A DNA stretch of 64,000 bases, from assembly GCA_034189085.1 (NCBI GenBank), contig JAXHVH010000008.1, positions 3,062-67,061 of the forward strand. The letters run 5' to 3'. Under the pieces are notes generated by a model. That model saw nothing but the letters and a program-made list of their open reading frames with translations, was not told where the DNA came from and did no database searches. A program made the translations under genes and the position numbers. The DNA comes from M55B129 sp034189085. Its GTDB lineage: Bacteria; Bacillota; Dethiobacteria; DTU022. Below, piece after piece: positions 53,238-63,100 of the stretch; position 1 is the first letter of the stretch, and the number at the start of each line of letters is the position of its first letter.

Positions 53238-53750
53238 TTAATTAAACCAGTTTGCGGAAAGGTAGTAGCGGACTTCTTCCTCAGAGGGACATTTTGATAA
53301 AAGCTCACGGACGGTTTTGCCTTGTCCAGGGATTGCCAGGTTGGGGGCAATATCTGACAGGGGAATAAGAACAAAACACCTTTCGCCCAGTCGTGGATGG
53401 GGTAGCGCAAGCCGGGCAGTATTCATTACCATATTTTCATAAACCAGCATATCCAGATCAATCGTTCGAGGTCCCCATCTTTCAATTCTGATTCTGCCGA
53501 TCCGGTTTTCCACATCAAGCATTGCCTCCATCAGGGTTTCCGGGGGAAGGGTGGTCAGCAGTGAGGCACAGGCGTTGAGATAATATCCCTGGACGGGTCC
53601 TCCCACAGGCTCAGTTTCATAAATCGGAGAAACTGTTTTTATTCTAATGGAGGGGATCCGGGCAAGTAAAGTCAACGATTGGCGCAAATTGGTCAGACGA
53701 CTGCCAATGTTTGAACCGAGACCGATATAAGCAATGTTTATCTTAATCAT
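53238..53750 (-). CDS. folK: 6-hydroxymethyl-dihydropterin pyrophosphokinase
   Basis: A 170-residue HPPK. YIGLGSNIGSR, RWGPRTIDLDMLVY and LPHPRLGERCFVLIPL are the diagnostic blocks. The start is uncertain: ATG 53750 matches the family N terminus but has no ribosome site, while ATG 53819 (overlapping the folB stop region) would add 23 non-conserved residues. Last gene of the folate operon. Confidence 0.92.
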   Translation of the reverse strand: MIKINIAYIGLGSNIGSRLTNLRQSLTLLARIPSIRIKTVSPIYETEPVGGPVQGYYLNACASLLTTLPPETLMEAMLDVENRIGRIRIERWGPRTIDLDMLVYENMVMNTARLALPHPRLGERCFVLIPLSDIAPNLAIPGQGKTVRELLSKCPSEEEVRYYLSANWFN

Positions 53751-53820
53751 GGGATTATCCGGGCGAATTCGGCAAGATCTGGCTGTCTGGTTGTTCAGCC
53801 CTGTCTCCTCATTTATCATA

Positions 53821-54174
53821 TTACCTGTGTCGATTAACTATCACTCCTACTCCTCCCTGCACACCGGGCAGGGGAGGACTGGGTTTGCGAACTTCAACGG
53901 TTGCTTCCAGCACCCCCGTGAGTTTCAGCAGCTTATCGGCAATTCGGCAGGCGAGCGTTTCGAGAAGCCTGCAGGAGTTGCTGTACATCACTTCCTCGAT
54001 GGCCATCACCGCCTTACGGTAATCGGGGACTTTGTCGATCCGGTCGTCGTTGTGGCTGGTCAGATCGATACCCATCTCTATGCTGACCTGGAATTCCTGA
54101 CCCAGGCTGTTTTCTTCTGGAAGCACTCCATGATAGGCGTAACAGGTAAAACTATCAATAATTATTCGGTCCAA
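53821..54174 (-). CDS. folB: Dihydroneopterin aldolase
   Basis: A 117-residue enzyme. DSFTCYAYHGVLPEEN (catalytic region), LLETLACRIADKLL and VEVRKPSPPLPG are typical. TTG start with GGAGGTGAG upstream. Lies between folP and folK as in B. subtilis. Confidence 0.95.
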   Translation of the reverse strand: MDRIIIDSFTCYAYHGVLPEENSLGQEFQVSIEMGIDLTSHNDDRIDKVPDYRKAVMAIEEVMYSNSCRLLETLACRIADKLLKLTGVLEATVEVRKPSPPLPGVQGGVGVIVNRHR

Positions 54175-54181
54175 ATGGTTC

Positions 54182-55408
54182 TCACCTCCGTATTATGGTA
54201 TCGGTCATCACTGCTACCCTTTTCATCGATAAAACATCGTGAACCCTGACAATGTCGGCTCCCGCAACAATTCCGTATGCTACGGTTGCTGCTGTGCCCT
54301 CCATGCGTTCATCTGTGGGAAGATCCAGCGTTTTTCCGATCATTGATTTTCGGGAAGTGCCGAGGAGCAGGGGGTAACCGAGGCGACAGAATGTATTTAA
54401 ATGCAGCATCACATCAAGATTTTGCTGCAGATCTTTGCCAAAGCCGATCCCCGGGTCGATGATCATTTTCTCGTCTTTAATACCAGCATTTTGTGCCAGG
54501 GCAATTGATTCCTTCATTTCAGCAATAATATCGGCAATTAGATCTTCGTAATCTGTGCTGTTTCGATTATGCATCAGGCAGATGGGTACATCGAAATGTG
54601 CGGCAACTGTTCCCAGCTGCGGATCAGCTTTTAAGCCCCAGACATCATTTAACATTTCCACTCCGGCGGCTAGAGCTTGTTGCGCTACTTGTGCCTTATA
54701 AGTATCTATTGAAAGTGGAAGTTTAAAAGTCTGATCTTTTTTTAAAGCTTTGATAACCGGCATAACCCGGTTTAGTTCGACTTCAGCATCTACTGGCATA
54801 ACTCGACTTATCCCGGTAGCGGCGTTAACTTTCAGATGGCCCGGTCGGGTTGATTCCCCACCGATATCAATAATATCAGCGCCTTCCTCGGCCATACGGA
54901 ACGCCTGGGTGAGAGCTTTATCAAGTTGATCAAAACGGCCGCCGTCGGAAAATGAATCGGGAGTCACATTAAGAATACCCATAATTAATGTTCTTTGGCC
55001 GAGTGGAAGGCGGTGGTGCCCGAGATAAAAAGGTAAACTGTTCTTTCTGCTGCTTCTCACCAGGGTGTCGTGGAGCAAAGCAGCTAGCTTCGCTGGTTCT
55101 TCTCCGCAGTTTTCCAGCTGTTTACAGAGATCGTTGAGCTCATTCTCGGTACCGGCAATAACCGCCTCAAAGATTTGTTTCCCATCGTCGGTTTTACCGA
55201 ACAGAACATTATTATTTTCCAGAGCAGGCACATTTTTGAGCACCGGTATGAGCCCCCGTGGCACATTCCTTAATCTGAAGACAAGGGAATCAACCTGCCT
55301 GGCAAATTGCTCGCTTATCTCCGGGGAGAAACCCATTGCTGTGAGATCCACAAGAATTTTTCCTGGTTCAAGGATGAGGATCTGGGGGGAGGAATTTTGT
55401 CTTTTCAA
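54182..55408 (-). CDS. folP: Dihydropteroate synthase with N-terminal extension
   Basis: A 408-residue protein. The DHPS barrel starts near residue 135 (LIMGILNVTPDSFSDGG; GADIIDIGGESTRPG; DPGIGFGKD; LGTSRKSMIG). The first ~130 residues are an extra domain of unknown role, present in many clostridial DHPS proteins. TTG start with GAGGAG 9 bases upstream. It overlaps the HD gene by 4 bases. Confidence 0.93.
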   Translation of the reverse strand: MKRQNSSPQILILEPGKILVDLTAMGFSPEISEQFARQVDSLVFRLRNVPRGLIPVLKNVPALENNNVLFGKTDDGKQIFEAVIAGTENELNDLCKQLENCGEEPAKLAALLHDTLVRSSRKNSLPFYLGHHRLPLGQRTLIMGILNVTPDSFSDGGRFDQLDKALTQAFRMAEEGADIIDIGGESTRPGHLKVNAATGISRVMPVDAEVELNRVMPVIKALKKDQTFKLPLSIDTYKAQVAQQALAAGVEMLNDVWGLKADPQLGTVAAHFDVPICLMHNRNSTDYEDLIADIIAEMKESIALAQNAGIKDEKMIIDPGIGFGKDLQQNLDVMLHLNTFCRLGYPLLLGTSRKSMIGKTLDLPTDERMEGTAATVAYGIVAGADIVRVHDVLSMKRVAVMTDTIIRR

Positions 55409-55914
55409 TATATCAGCTCCTCTTTATGGGGTTGCCTGTCAAGGGTGTGGCATTCGCTGCGGGTCTGGCAGCCGAAACAGAGACGGGAATACTGATCTGC
55501 TTTCGCCAGAGCTTTGCTTAATGGGGATAGGTGTTGTTGTTCAAGGCTTTTCAAACGATGCTGAGCGATTGCCCGGGTTATCAATTCCATTTCTGAATTG
55601 GAGAAACCCACTTTTTCAAGAATAGTCCTGGCCAGCTCGGCGCTGGCAAGAGCATGGTCAGTTCCATTGTCGTATTCCTGCCAGCGGCCAATATCGTGCA
55701 ACAGGCCCGCCGCATAAGCTGTTTCGCGTGTAATAAAAGGGCAGCCTTCCTCAATCAGCAGCAGATAAGTTAGCCTGGCTACTGTGAGCAGATGTTCAAA
55801 GTGATGCTGGCAGAAGAGGCGTGATCCTTCACGCAGGGCATTGCGCTCTAAATGATCACGATATTCCCGGCTGGCAAGTATTTTATTGACTCGCTCCATC
55901 ATTTTATCTTTCAT
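55405..55914 (-). CDS. HD-domain phosphohydrolase-like protein in the folate operon
   Basis: A 169-residue protein. HHFEHLLTVARLTYLL, GLLHDIGRWQEYD (the HD pair) and HALASAELA / AQHR form the metal site of the HD superfamily. It ends with a Cys pattern CFGCQTRSEC. Because it sits between folE and folP it may be a phosphatase for a pterin triphosphate or a related step (inference; no activity shown). Its start has no strong ribosome site. Confidence 0.8.
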   Translation of the reverse strand: MKDKMMERVNKILASREYRDHLERNALREGSRLFCQHHFEHLLTVARLTYLLLIEEGCPFITRETAYAAGLLHDIGRWQEYDNGTDHALASAELARTILEKVGFSNSEMELITRAIAQHRLKSLEQQHLSPLSKALAKADQYSRLCFGCQTRSECHTLDRQPHKEELIY

Positions 55915-55933
55915 TGTCCGTTCTCGGTTATAG

Positions 55934-56500
55934 TTATCTTTTCCCCTGAATTAGACTGAATACTTCGCCTCTGGAGCTGGGATTGCGTCGGAACAGCCCC
56001 CTGACGGCGGATGTGACTGTAACAGCACCCGGTTTGCTTACACCGCGGATGCTCATGCAGAGATGTTCCGCTTCAACAACCACGACGACCCCTTTAGGTT
56101 TAAGTCCTTCCGTGATTATATCAGCTACATTGCTGGTTAAACGTTCCTGCAGCTGGGGACGTCGGGAGACAGTTTCAATAACCCTGACTAATTTGCTTAA
56201 TCCGACAATCCTTCCCCCTGAAGGAAGATAGGCAACGTGAGCTTTCCCGTAGAATGGGAGCAGATGATGTTCACACATAGAGTAAAAGGATATGTCTTTG
56301 ACCAGGACGATTTCGTCATGACCGTCTTCAACGAAACATGTTTTTAAATGCTCCCTTGGATCCTGTTCCAGTCCTCTGAATAATTCTTCATACATATTGG
56401 CTATGCGTTTTGGAGTGCCCACCAGGCCTTCCCTGTTTAAATCTTCACCGACAGCTTCCAGGATCATCTCTACCGCCCTGATAATTTTTGCTTTATCCAC
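55934..56500 (-). CDS. folE: GTP cyclohydrolase I
   Basis: A 188-residue enzyme making 7,8-dihydroneopterin triphosphate. FYSMCEHHLLPFYGKAHVAY (zinc Cys and His), GLSKLVRVIE, and HLCMSIRGV (second zinc Cys) are intact. GTG start with AAAGGCGG upstream. First committed folate step; follows the CPBP gene by 33 bases. Confidence 0.96.
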   Translation of the reverse strand: MDKAKIIRAVEMILEAVGEDLNREGLVGTPKRIANMYEELFRGLEQDPREHLKTCFVEDGHDEIVLVKDISFYSMCEHHLLPFYGKAHVAYLPSGGRIVGLSKLVRVIETVSRRPQLQERLTSNVADIITEGLKPKGVVVVVEAEHLCMSIRGVSKPGAVTVTSAVRGLFRRNPSSRGEVFSLIQGKR

Positions 56501-56533
56501 AAGTATACCGCCTTTCTCATAATAAAAAATGTA

Positions 56534-57829
56534 TTACGGCAGAAAAATAATAATACTGTGCAGGAAGGCGCCGGCAAGTATATTTTCAGTCCGCTGGTAG
56601 AGAAATCCTAGAACCAGCGCAGTCCCGGGGACAAGAACCGCCGCCTCCACATATGTATAAGGATAATCAATCATCCATGTCTCGGTGATTGTAATAATAG
56701 CCAGGCGGGCAGCAGCTACCAGCAAAACAGTTAATATTAAACTGAGGTTGGGCCCGTATTGGCGGCATAAAGAGGTCTGGATAAAACCTCTCCAGAACAT
56801 TTCCCGCGGCAACCCGATCAATAGAAAAATAAGAACAAAATTCATCACTGTTTCCAGGCCTGCAAAATTCATACCGCCGGGAAGTCCCCTGGTGGTCCCG
56901 ATTATCAGGCCAGCAGCGATCAAAGCCAGAAAATATCCATGGCCAATCCTTTCGCGGCGTACTCCGAAATCAAGGTAGTCGATTTTATTAAATTTCCAAA
57001 GAACAAAAAGAACAATGATAGCTGCTGCATAACCGAAAAAAGTATAATAGTTAAGAAATCCGTTTATTTTGGGTATAACTTCGCCTGCTGTTACCAGTAT
57101 CACCAGCAGTGGTATCATGAGCATATTGAGGAATCCGGGTTTTGTTTCCCTTATTTGTTGCCAGTATCGAGTATAGTGATGGTCCAAAGAAAATATTGTC
57201 ATTATTACCATTAAAATAGCCACGAATATGCTGTAAATCATGAAAGGGCCAGCGATACTGAGCCAGGAGGCGTTTAACCGGGGAGGCAACTGCGGTTCAC
57301 CGGTGGGCGAAATGAAATAATAATAAATCAGGCTGTCACGGGGATAAAAAGTAATCGGTATGGTATCCTGCCATATTGTCGGTATCCCCATCTGTTTTTC
57401 AACAGCCTGATAAACTGTTTCCAGTTCAGATTTGTTGGTTACCGGTGTAAATAGGATGTCTCCCCTGATCTGATCAAAAAAACTGTGGCTGATTACCATA
57501 AACAAGCCGCCGATTGTCTCATCTGCCTGCTGGATCCCGTTCTGCCGGTAAATGCCATTGCCCAGTAGAAGCAAACTTGTGTCATGGTCGGTTTCGTTAA
57601 GGGTGACCAGCGTTCCACCGGACGGCAGAATAACCGTCAGATCTTCTGTTTCAATGGACCACGGCTCTGTTTTACAGACAGAACTGATTTCATATTGACA
57701 GGGCTTGCGTCCCAGGGCATCCGGAATGAATACTGTTATTAAAAAAGCCGAAACGACAAGCAGCACAGCGATTATGATCAAAAGTATTAGGGCGACAAAG
57801 TAATTTTTGCCCGATATTTTCTTTAACAA
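56534..57829 (-). CDS. CPBP-family membrane protein with altered glutamate motif
   Basis: A 431-residue protein. One N-terminal helix (~8-30), an extracytoplasmic segment of ~170 residues, then about eight helices with a CPBP (CAAX protease/bacteriocin-processing) core. The motif reads GLPREMFWRGFI instead of the usual EExxxRG, so one catalytic Glu position is Arg, and FLHSIIIF carries the later His. Protease activity is therefore doubtful. TTG 57829 is chosen from AAGGAGGAG upstream. Likely first gene of the folate operon. Confidence 0.8.
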   Translation of the reverse strand: MLKKISGKNYFVALILLIIIAVLLVVSAFLITVFIPDALGRKPCQYEISSVCKTEPWSIETEDLTVILPSGGTLVTLNETDHDTSLLLLGNGIYRQNGIQQADETIGGLFMVISHSFFDQIRGDILFTPVTNKSELETVYQAVEKQMGIPTIWQDTIPITFYPRDSLIYYYFISPTGEPQLPPRLNASWLSIAGPFMIYSIFVAILMVIMTIFSLDHHYTRYWQQIRETKPGFLNMLMIPLLVILVTAGEVIPKINGFLNYYTFFGYAAAIIVLFVLWKFNKIDYLDFGVRRERIGHGYFLALIAAGLIIGTTRGLPGGMNFAGLETVMNFVLIFLLIGLPREMFWRGFIQTSLCRQYGPNLSLILTVLLVAAARLAIITITETWMIDYPYTYVEAAVLVPGTALVLGFLYQRTENILAGAFLHSIIIFLP

Positions 57830-57944
57830 AAGTGCTCCTCCTTGTGCGAATAATGCTGTCAAAGTGCTTTGCTGTACTTCGACGGGATGATCCGGATTCC
57901 TCCAAGATTATTACGCCTCTACCATTAAGCTGCAGAGTGGTTCT

Positions 57945-57972
57945 TTGCAAAAATAACGTAATCTGCTATAGT
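57945..57972 (+). promoter_or_regulatory. coaX promoter
   Basis: TTGCAA - 16 bases - TATAGT with TGC before the -10, 57 bases before the TTG start. Confidence 0.6.
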
Positions 57973-58028
57973 GTTATTGACCTGGCATTTGTTTACCAGG
58001 CTTATCGATCAGCGGGGAGGAATGTAAT

Positions 58029-58799
58029 TTGCTACTGGCTGTTGATGTAGGCAATACCCATATTATGCTCGGTGTATATCGTGAAGATAAAATCCGTGTT
58101 TACTGGCGGCTGGCTACCCGTAAATCGAGTACTGAAGATGAACTGGGCATGATAGTTAAAAATCTTCTGCATAGCAGCCATATAACACTCAAGGAAATAA
58201 ATTTCGTCGCAATTTCCTCTGTTGTTCCTCAATTAATGTATTCCCTCGGGCGTATGTCAACAAAATACTTCAATGTAGATCCTCTTATTATTGGGCCGGG
58301 AATCAGGACCGGCTTAAATATTGTAACAGATAATCCACGTGAAGTGGGAGCTGACCGGATTGTTAATGCCGTTGCGGCAATTGAACTTTATGGTGGGCCG
58401 CTGGTTATAGTCGATTTTGGGACTGCAACCACCTTCTGTGCCATTTCGGGTGAGGGTGATTATCTCGGCGGGGCTATCGCCCCGGGTATAGGGATATCTA
58501 TGGAAGCCCTTTTTGAAAGAGCGGCCAAATTGCCACGCGTGGAAGTAGTGCGGCCTCAGAGAGTTATTGGCAAAGATACAATCACCAGTATGCAGTCGGG
58601 CATTGTCTTCGGGTTTGTCGGTCAGGTCGATGGAATTGTTCGTCGGATGGCTGCAGAGCTTGGAGGTGATCCCCAGGTAATAGCTACCGGCGGTTTTGCT
58701 AATTTAATTGCCCGTGAATCGGAAACAATCCGGGAGGTCAATCCCCTTCTTACCCTGGAAGGATTGCGGATCATCACCAGTTTGAATGCCGCAAAATAA
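58029..58799 (+). CDS. coaX: Type III pantothenate kinase
   Basis: A 256-residue ASKHA-fold kinase, first CoA step. LLAVDVGNTHIMLGVY (catalytic Asp), GPGIRTGLNI, DFGTATTFC and GGAIAPGIGIS are typical. TTG start, GGGAGGAA 8 bases upstream. In B. subtilis coaX also follows ftsH. Confidence 0.96.
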   Translation: MLLAVDVGNTHIMLGVYREDKIRVYWRLATRKSSTEDELGMIVKNLLHSSHITLKEINFVAISSVVPQLMYSLGRMSTKYFNVDPLIIGPGIRTGLNIVTDNPREVGADRIVNAVAAIELYGGPLVIVDFGTATTFCAISGEGDYLGGAIAPGIGISMEALFERAAKLPRVEVVRPQRVIGKDTITSMQSGIVFGFVGQVDGIVRRMAAELGGDPQVIATGGFANLIARESETIREVNPLLTLEGLRIITSLNAAK

Positions 58800-58831
58800 A
58801 AAATGATGGTTTCTGCAAAGGAAGTGTGTTT

Positions 58832-59043
58832 ATGGCCGGTTTACCCCTGGCAAACTTTATTCTGCTGCCGATCCCCTGGTGGCGGCGCTGCTCTTTCTTG
58901 TGTCTGCTGTCCTGCAGTGGTTGTGGAATATAACAATGCCCCAGGTTTTTGCTCTAAGGGATATCAATTTCTGGCAGGCTTTCCACCTTTTGCCGATTGC
59001 CGGAATTTTATTTGGGACTTCAGGGATCCGTTTTAATAATTGA
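58832..59043 (+). pseudogene. Small membrane-protein gene interrupted by a one-base frameshift
   Basis: AAAGGAAG at 58817 precedes ATG 58832, whose frame gives MAGLPLANFILLPIP and then breaks. In the neighbouring frame the sequence VAALLFLVSAVLQWLWNIT, MPQVFALRDINFWQAF and HLLPIAGILFG continues to a TGA at 59041. This matches a family of ~70-residue proteins with W..MP.VFGL..I.FWQA and LLL..ILFG motifs and one or two helices (function unknown). A C missing from the CCCC run at ~58873-58876 restores one frame. It may be a pseudogene or a sequence error. Confidence 0.65.
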
Positions 59044-59145
59044 GATCGGTGATCTTCCTGGGAAGGACTATTTAGGAAAAGGGAAACAAGAACCGCTTAA
59101 TCAAGCTGACTGATTTTAATAAATTTAAAATAGGAGATACCGGTT

Positions 59146-59952
59146 ATGAAAATTGGACTGGCTTTAAGTGGTGGAGCAGCCCGCGGGATAGCACACATTG
59201 GCGTTTTGAAATATCTTGAGGAACGTAATGTAAAAGCTGTGTTAATAGCCGGGACAAGCGCCGGCAGTATTGTCGCATCCCTGTACAGCGCGGGGAAAAC
59301 TATTGAAGAAATTGAACAGATAGCTCGCGAATTATCCTGGAAAGATTTTGTTACATTATCTCTTCCCCGGAAAGGGTTAATAAGCTCTTCAAAACTTTTA
59401 GAGATGCTGAAAGAGCATCTGGGAAACATAATTTTTGAAGATTTAAAAATTCCCCTGATCATCAATGCAGTTGATTTGCTGAGCGGGGAAGAGATAATTA
59501 TTGAAGATGGTCCTGTTGCCGAAGCAGTTCAGGCCAGCTGTTCCATACCTGGCATTTTTACCCCAGTGAAGTGGAAGGATAAGCTGCTTGTAGATGGCGG
59601 GCTGCTGGATAACGTTCCAGCCGTCCTTCTAAAAGAGCGGAACCTTGATTATATTATTGCCGTTGATGTGGGGGCTCAGAAACCACTTTCCAGTGAGCCG
59701 GACAGTATATTTAAAATCTTGATCCAGGCTTTTGACATTATCCAACGTCAGCGGGATAAATCCGTCCACGATATGGCTGATGTAGTGATCGAGCCTGAGC
59801 TTGGGGATATAACTATGTGGGACATCAACAGGGTTGACTTGATTATGGAGAGAGGCTATGAGGCAGCGCGAAAAATACTGGGCAACACCGATCTGACAAA
59901 AAAACAGAGTGGTATCGCCCGCTGGTTTAGCAAGCGGGAAAATCGGCGTTAA
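59146..59952 (+). CDS. Patatin-like phospholipase
   Basis: A 268-residue protein with the Ser-Asp dyad: GTSAGSI (Ser ~40) and DGGLLDN (Asp ~151); GLALSGGAARGIAH provides the oxyanion glycine motif. It is a RssA/YchK-like small patatin that could hydrolyse lipid acyl esters; no membrane segment or signal. TAGGAG lies upstream of the ATG. Alone on the plus strand between coaX and nifJ. Confidence 0.92.
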   Translation: MKIGLALSGGAARGIAHIGVLKYLEERNVKAVLIAGTSAGSIVASLYSAGKTIEEIEQIARELSWKDFVTLSLPRKGLISSSKLLEMLKEHLGNIIFEDLKIPLIINAVDLLSGEEIIIEDGPVAEAVQASCSIPGIFTPVKWKDKLLVDGGLLDNVPAVLLKERNLDYIIAVDVGAQKPLSSEPDSIFKILIQAFDIIQRQRDKSVHDMADVVIEPELGDITMWDINRVDLIMERGYEAARKILGNTDLTKKQSGIARWFSKRENRR

Positions 59953-60045
59953 CAAAAAGACTGCCGCGCAGTAACAAAGAGGAAACTATCCAGGGTGAAT
60001 AATATTTAAAAAGCATTTAAATAAATCTTAAAGTGCGGCAAAGGT

Positions 60046-60091
60046 CCGCACATAAAGGAGGCCTCTTCCAGGAGGCCTCCTTTATGTGCGG
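60046..60091. terminator. Perfect 20-bp palindromic hairpin between convergent genes
   Basis: CCGCACATAAAGGAGGCCTC and its exact complement around TTCCAG. It lies between the patatin gene and the 3' end of nifJ and can act in both directions. Confidence 0.75.
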
Positions 60092-60133
60092 TTGAAACAA
60101 AACATAACAACCGTTATGGTATGGGATTCAAAA

Positions 60134-63100
60134 TCAGCTCTCCGATCCCACTTTTACTTCTGCCATCTGTTTGTACATTTCCAGTCTTTCTTTAGCCCCT
60201 TTCGCTGCTTTTTCGAATAGAATATCTGCCCGATCGGGGAATTCCTGGGTTAAAGCCCGGAACCGGACTTCGTTCATCAAGAAAGTGCGCAGGTCTACCT
60301 TCGGTTCCTTAGAATCGAGAATGAAGGGGTTTTTCCCTTCGTGGGCCAGCAGAGGATTGTAGCGGAACAGTGACCAGTAACCTGAATCTACAGCCAGTTT
60401 CTCTTCTCTCTGACTCCTGCTCATGTTGATACCGTGAGCGATGCAGGGAGAATAGGCAATAATTAATGAAGGGCCGGGGTACGATTCAGCTTCAATAACA
60501 GCTTTCAGGAACTGATTCTTATTGGCGCCCATTGCTACAGTTGCTACATAAACATAACCATAGGTAACGGCCATCAAGCCAAGGTCTTTTTTACGGATGT
60601 CCTTGCCGGCGGCGGCGAATTTGGCAATTGCTCCGGTAGGTGTCGCTTTTGATGACTGGCCGCCTGTATTGGAGTAGACTTCTGTGTCGAGAACAAGGAT
60701 ATTTACATCTGCACCGGAGGCGATAACATGATCGAGCCCTCCGTAGCCGATGTCATAAGCCCAGCCGTCTCCTCCGAAAGCCCATACGGAACGTTTGGGC
60801 AAAAGGCCTGTTTTTTCCTTGATCTGTTCGAGCAGTTTGGCGTTGTTCTCCTGCGGTTTTTCAGCTTGCAAAAGTTTGCTGACCGTGTCCGCAGCTTTCA
60901 GAGATTCTTCACCCTGATCCTTTACTGCCAGCCATTTCTCGAGGGCAGTTTTGAGGTTGCTTGAAATGTCCGTTTCCATGAGGTTGTTGATCAAATCTAC
61001 CAGTTTATCGCGTTGTTGAGTGACAGCGAGCCAGAAACCGTATCCGAATTCGGCATTGTCCTCAAAGAGGGAACTGGCCCAGGCCGGTCCCCGGCCTTTG
61101 CTATCAACCGTGTAGGGGGTCGTCGGCGCGTTGCCTCCGTAGATGGAGGAACAACCGGTTGCATTGGCTACAACCATCCGGTTGCCGAATAGCTGGGTAA
61201 TCACTTTAATGTAAGGAGTTTCCCCGCATCCGGCACAGGCGCCGGAAAACTCGAACAGGGGTTTGCGGTACTGGCTGCCGCGCACTGTGTTCGGTGAGAT
61301 CTCAACATCCGGCTCAGGCAGGCTTTCGGCGAAGCGGTAGCAGGCATCTTCAGTAACGGCTACTTCAGACAAAGGTTTCATCACCAGTGCTTTTTCTTTT
61401 GTGGGACAGATATCTACACAATTGTCACAGCCAGTGCAGTCAAGGGGTGAAACCTGCACTCTGTAACGGAAACCGGCAATGTCTTTGCCTTTTCCTTCTA
61501 ATGTTTCGAATTCTTCGGGAGCTCCATCCAGGTCTTCAGGCCTGGCAAGGTAAGGTCTGATTGCCGCATGAGGGCAAACAAATGAGCACTGGTTACACTG
61601 GATGCAGTTTTCAGGAATCCATACCGGTACCCTGATAGCTACGCCCCGTTTTTCATAGCGGGTGGTTCCTGTCGGGACGGTTCCGTCAGGATTGAAGGCA
61701 CTAACGGGAAGCTCATCGCCTTTAAGTTCAATCATTGGATAAACGTTGTCGTACACATACTGCGGAGCTTCTTCCGGAGTGTAGACTGCGCCGGTTGTTG
61801 CTTCAGCCCAGCTGTCCGGATATTTGACCTCTTCAAGTGCTTCCAGGGCCTTATAAATGGCCGAGACATTTTTCTTGACAATCTCGGGGCCTTTTTTCCC
61901 ATAGGATTTCTGAATCATTTTTTCAATTTCTTTAAAAGCCAGTTCCGGATCGATCACTCCTGATAGTTTGAAAAAGGCAGTCTGCATGATTACATTGATT
62001 CTTCCGCCCAGTCCCGTTTCTTCGGCGATCTTGAAAGCGTCAATATTGTAAAATTTTAGTTTTTTGCCGGCAATGGTCTTTTTCATCTCTGCAGGGAGAT
62101 GCTCTTCCATCTCTTGCAGGTTCCAGGAAGAGTTAAGCAGGAAAGTGCCCTCTTCTTTAATCCCTTCCAGGATGTCGTAGCGGGCGACAAAAGCGGGATT
62201 ATGACAGGCTACAAAGTCTGCCTCATCGATCTGGTAAGTGGATTTGATTTCATGGGGGCCGAACCGTAGATGCGAAACTGTGATTCCTCCTGATTTTTTC
62301 GAGTCATAAACAAAGTAACCCTGGGCATACTGTTTGGTGTTGTTCCCGATAATTTTGATGCTGTTTTTGTTTGCTCCGACGGTCCCGTCCGAGCCGAGCC
62401 CGAAGAATTTTGCCCTGTAAGTGCCCTCAGGCGAAGTGGTAAATCCGGATGGTACTTCAAGAGAGGTATGGGTTACATCGTCATTTATGCCAACGGTGAA
62501 GTGATTTTGCGGATTTTCAGCGTTGAGATTGTCAAAAACTGCTTTTACCATGCAGGGGTTAAATTCTTTTGATCCCAGGCCATATCGTCCGCCTATGATC
62601 AGGGGATTGCGGTTTGTTTCAAACATGGCGGTACAAACATCCTCATAAAGAGGTTCACCCAGGGACCCCGGCTCTTTGGTCCGGTCCAGCACGGCGATGC
62701 GTTTGCAGGTTTCAGGCAGGGCAGCAAAAAAGTGTTCTTTTGAGAAAGGACGGTACAGGCGAACTTTGATCATCCCTACTTTTTCACCGGCCGCAGCGAG
62801 ATAATTAACCGTTTCTTCAACCGTTTCGCTGGCTGAGCCCATGCAGACAATGACTGATTCAGCATCGGGGGCACCACAGTAGTCAAAGAGATGGTAGCGA
62901 CGACCGATCAGTTCATAGACCTGATCCATAACCGCGGCAACTTTTTCAGGTGTTTCAAGGTAGAAGCGGTTGGCTGCTTCACGGTTCTGGAAAAAGATGT
63001 CCGGGTTTTGAGCCGTTCCCCGCTGGTGCGGTTTTTCCGGAGACAGAGCCCTTTCCCTGAAGGCCTTGATAGCTTCCCAGTCTACAATTGTTTTGATATC

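Noticed and set aside
58803..59036. A 77-codon plus-strand frame after coaX
   Set aside because: Cys-rich without family features; the neighbouring frames carry the conserved small membrane protein pattern.
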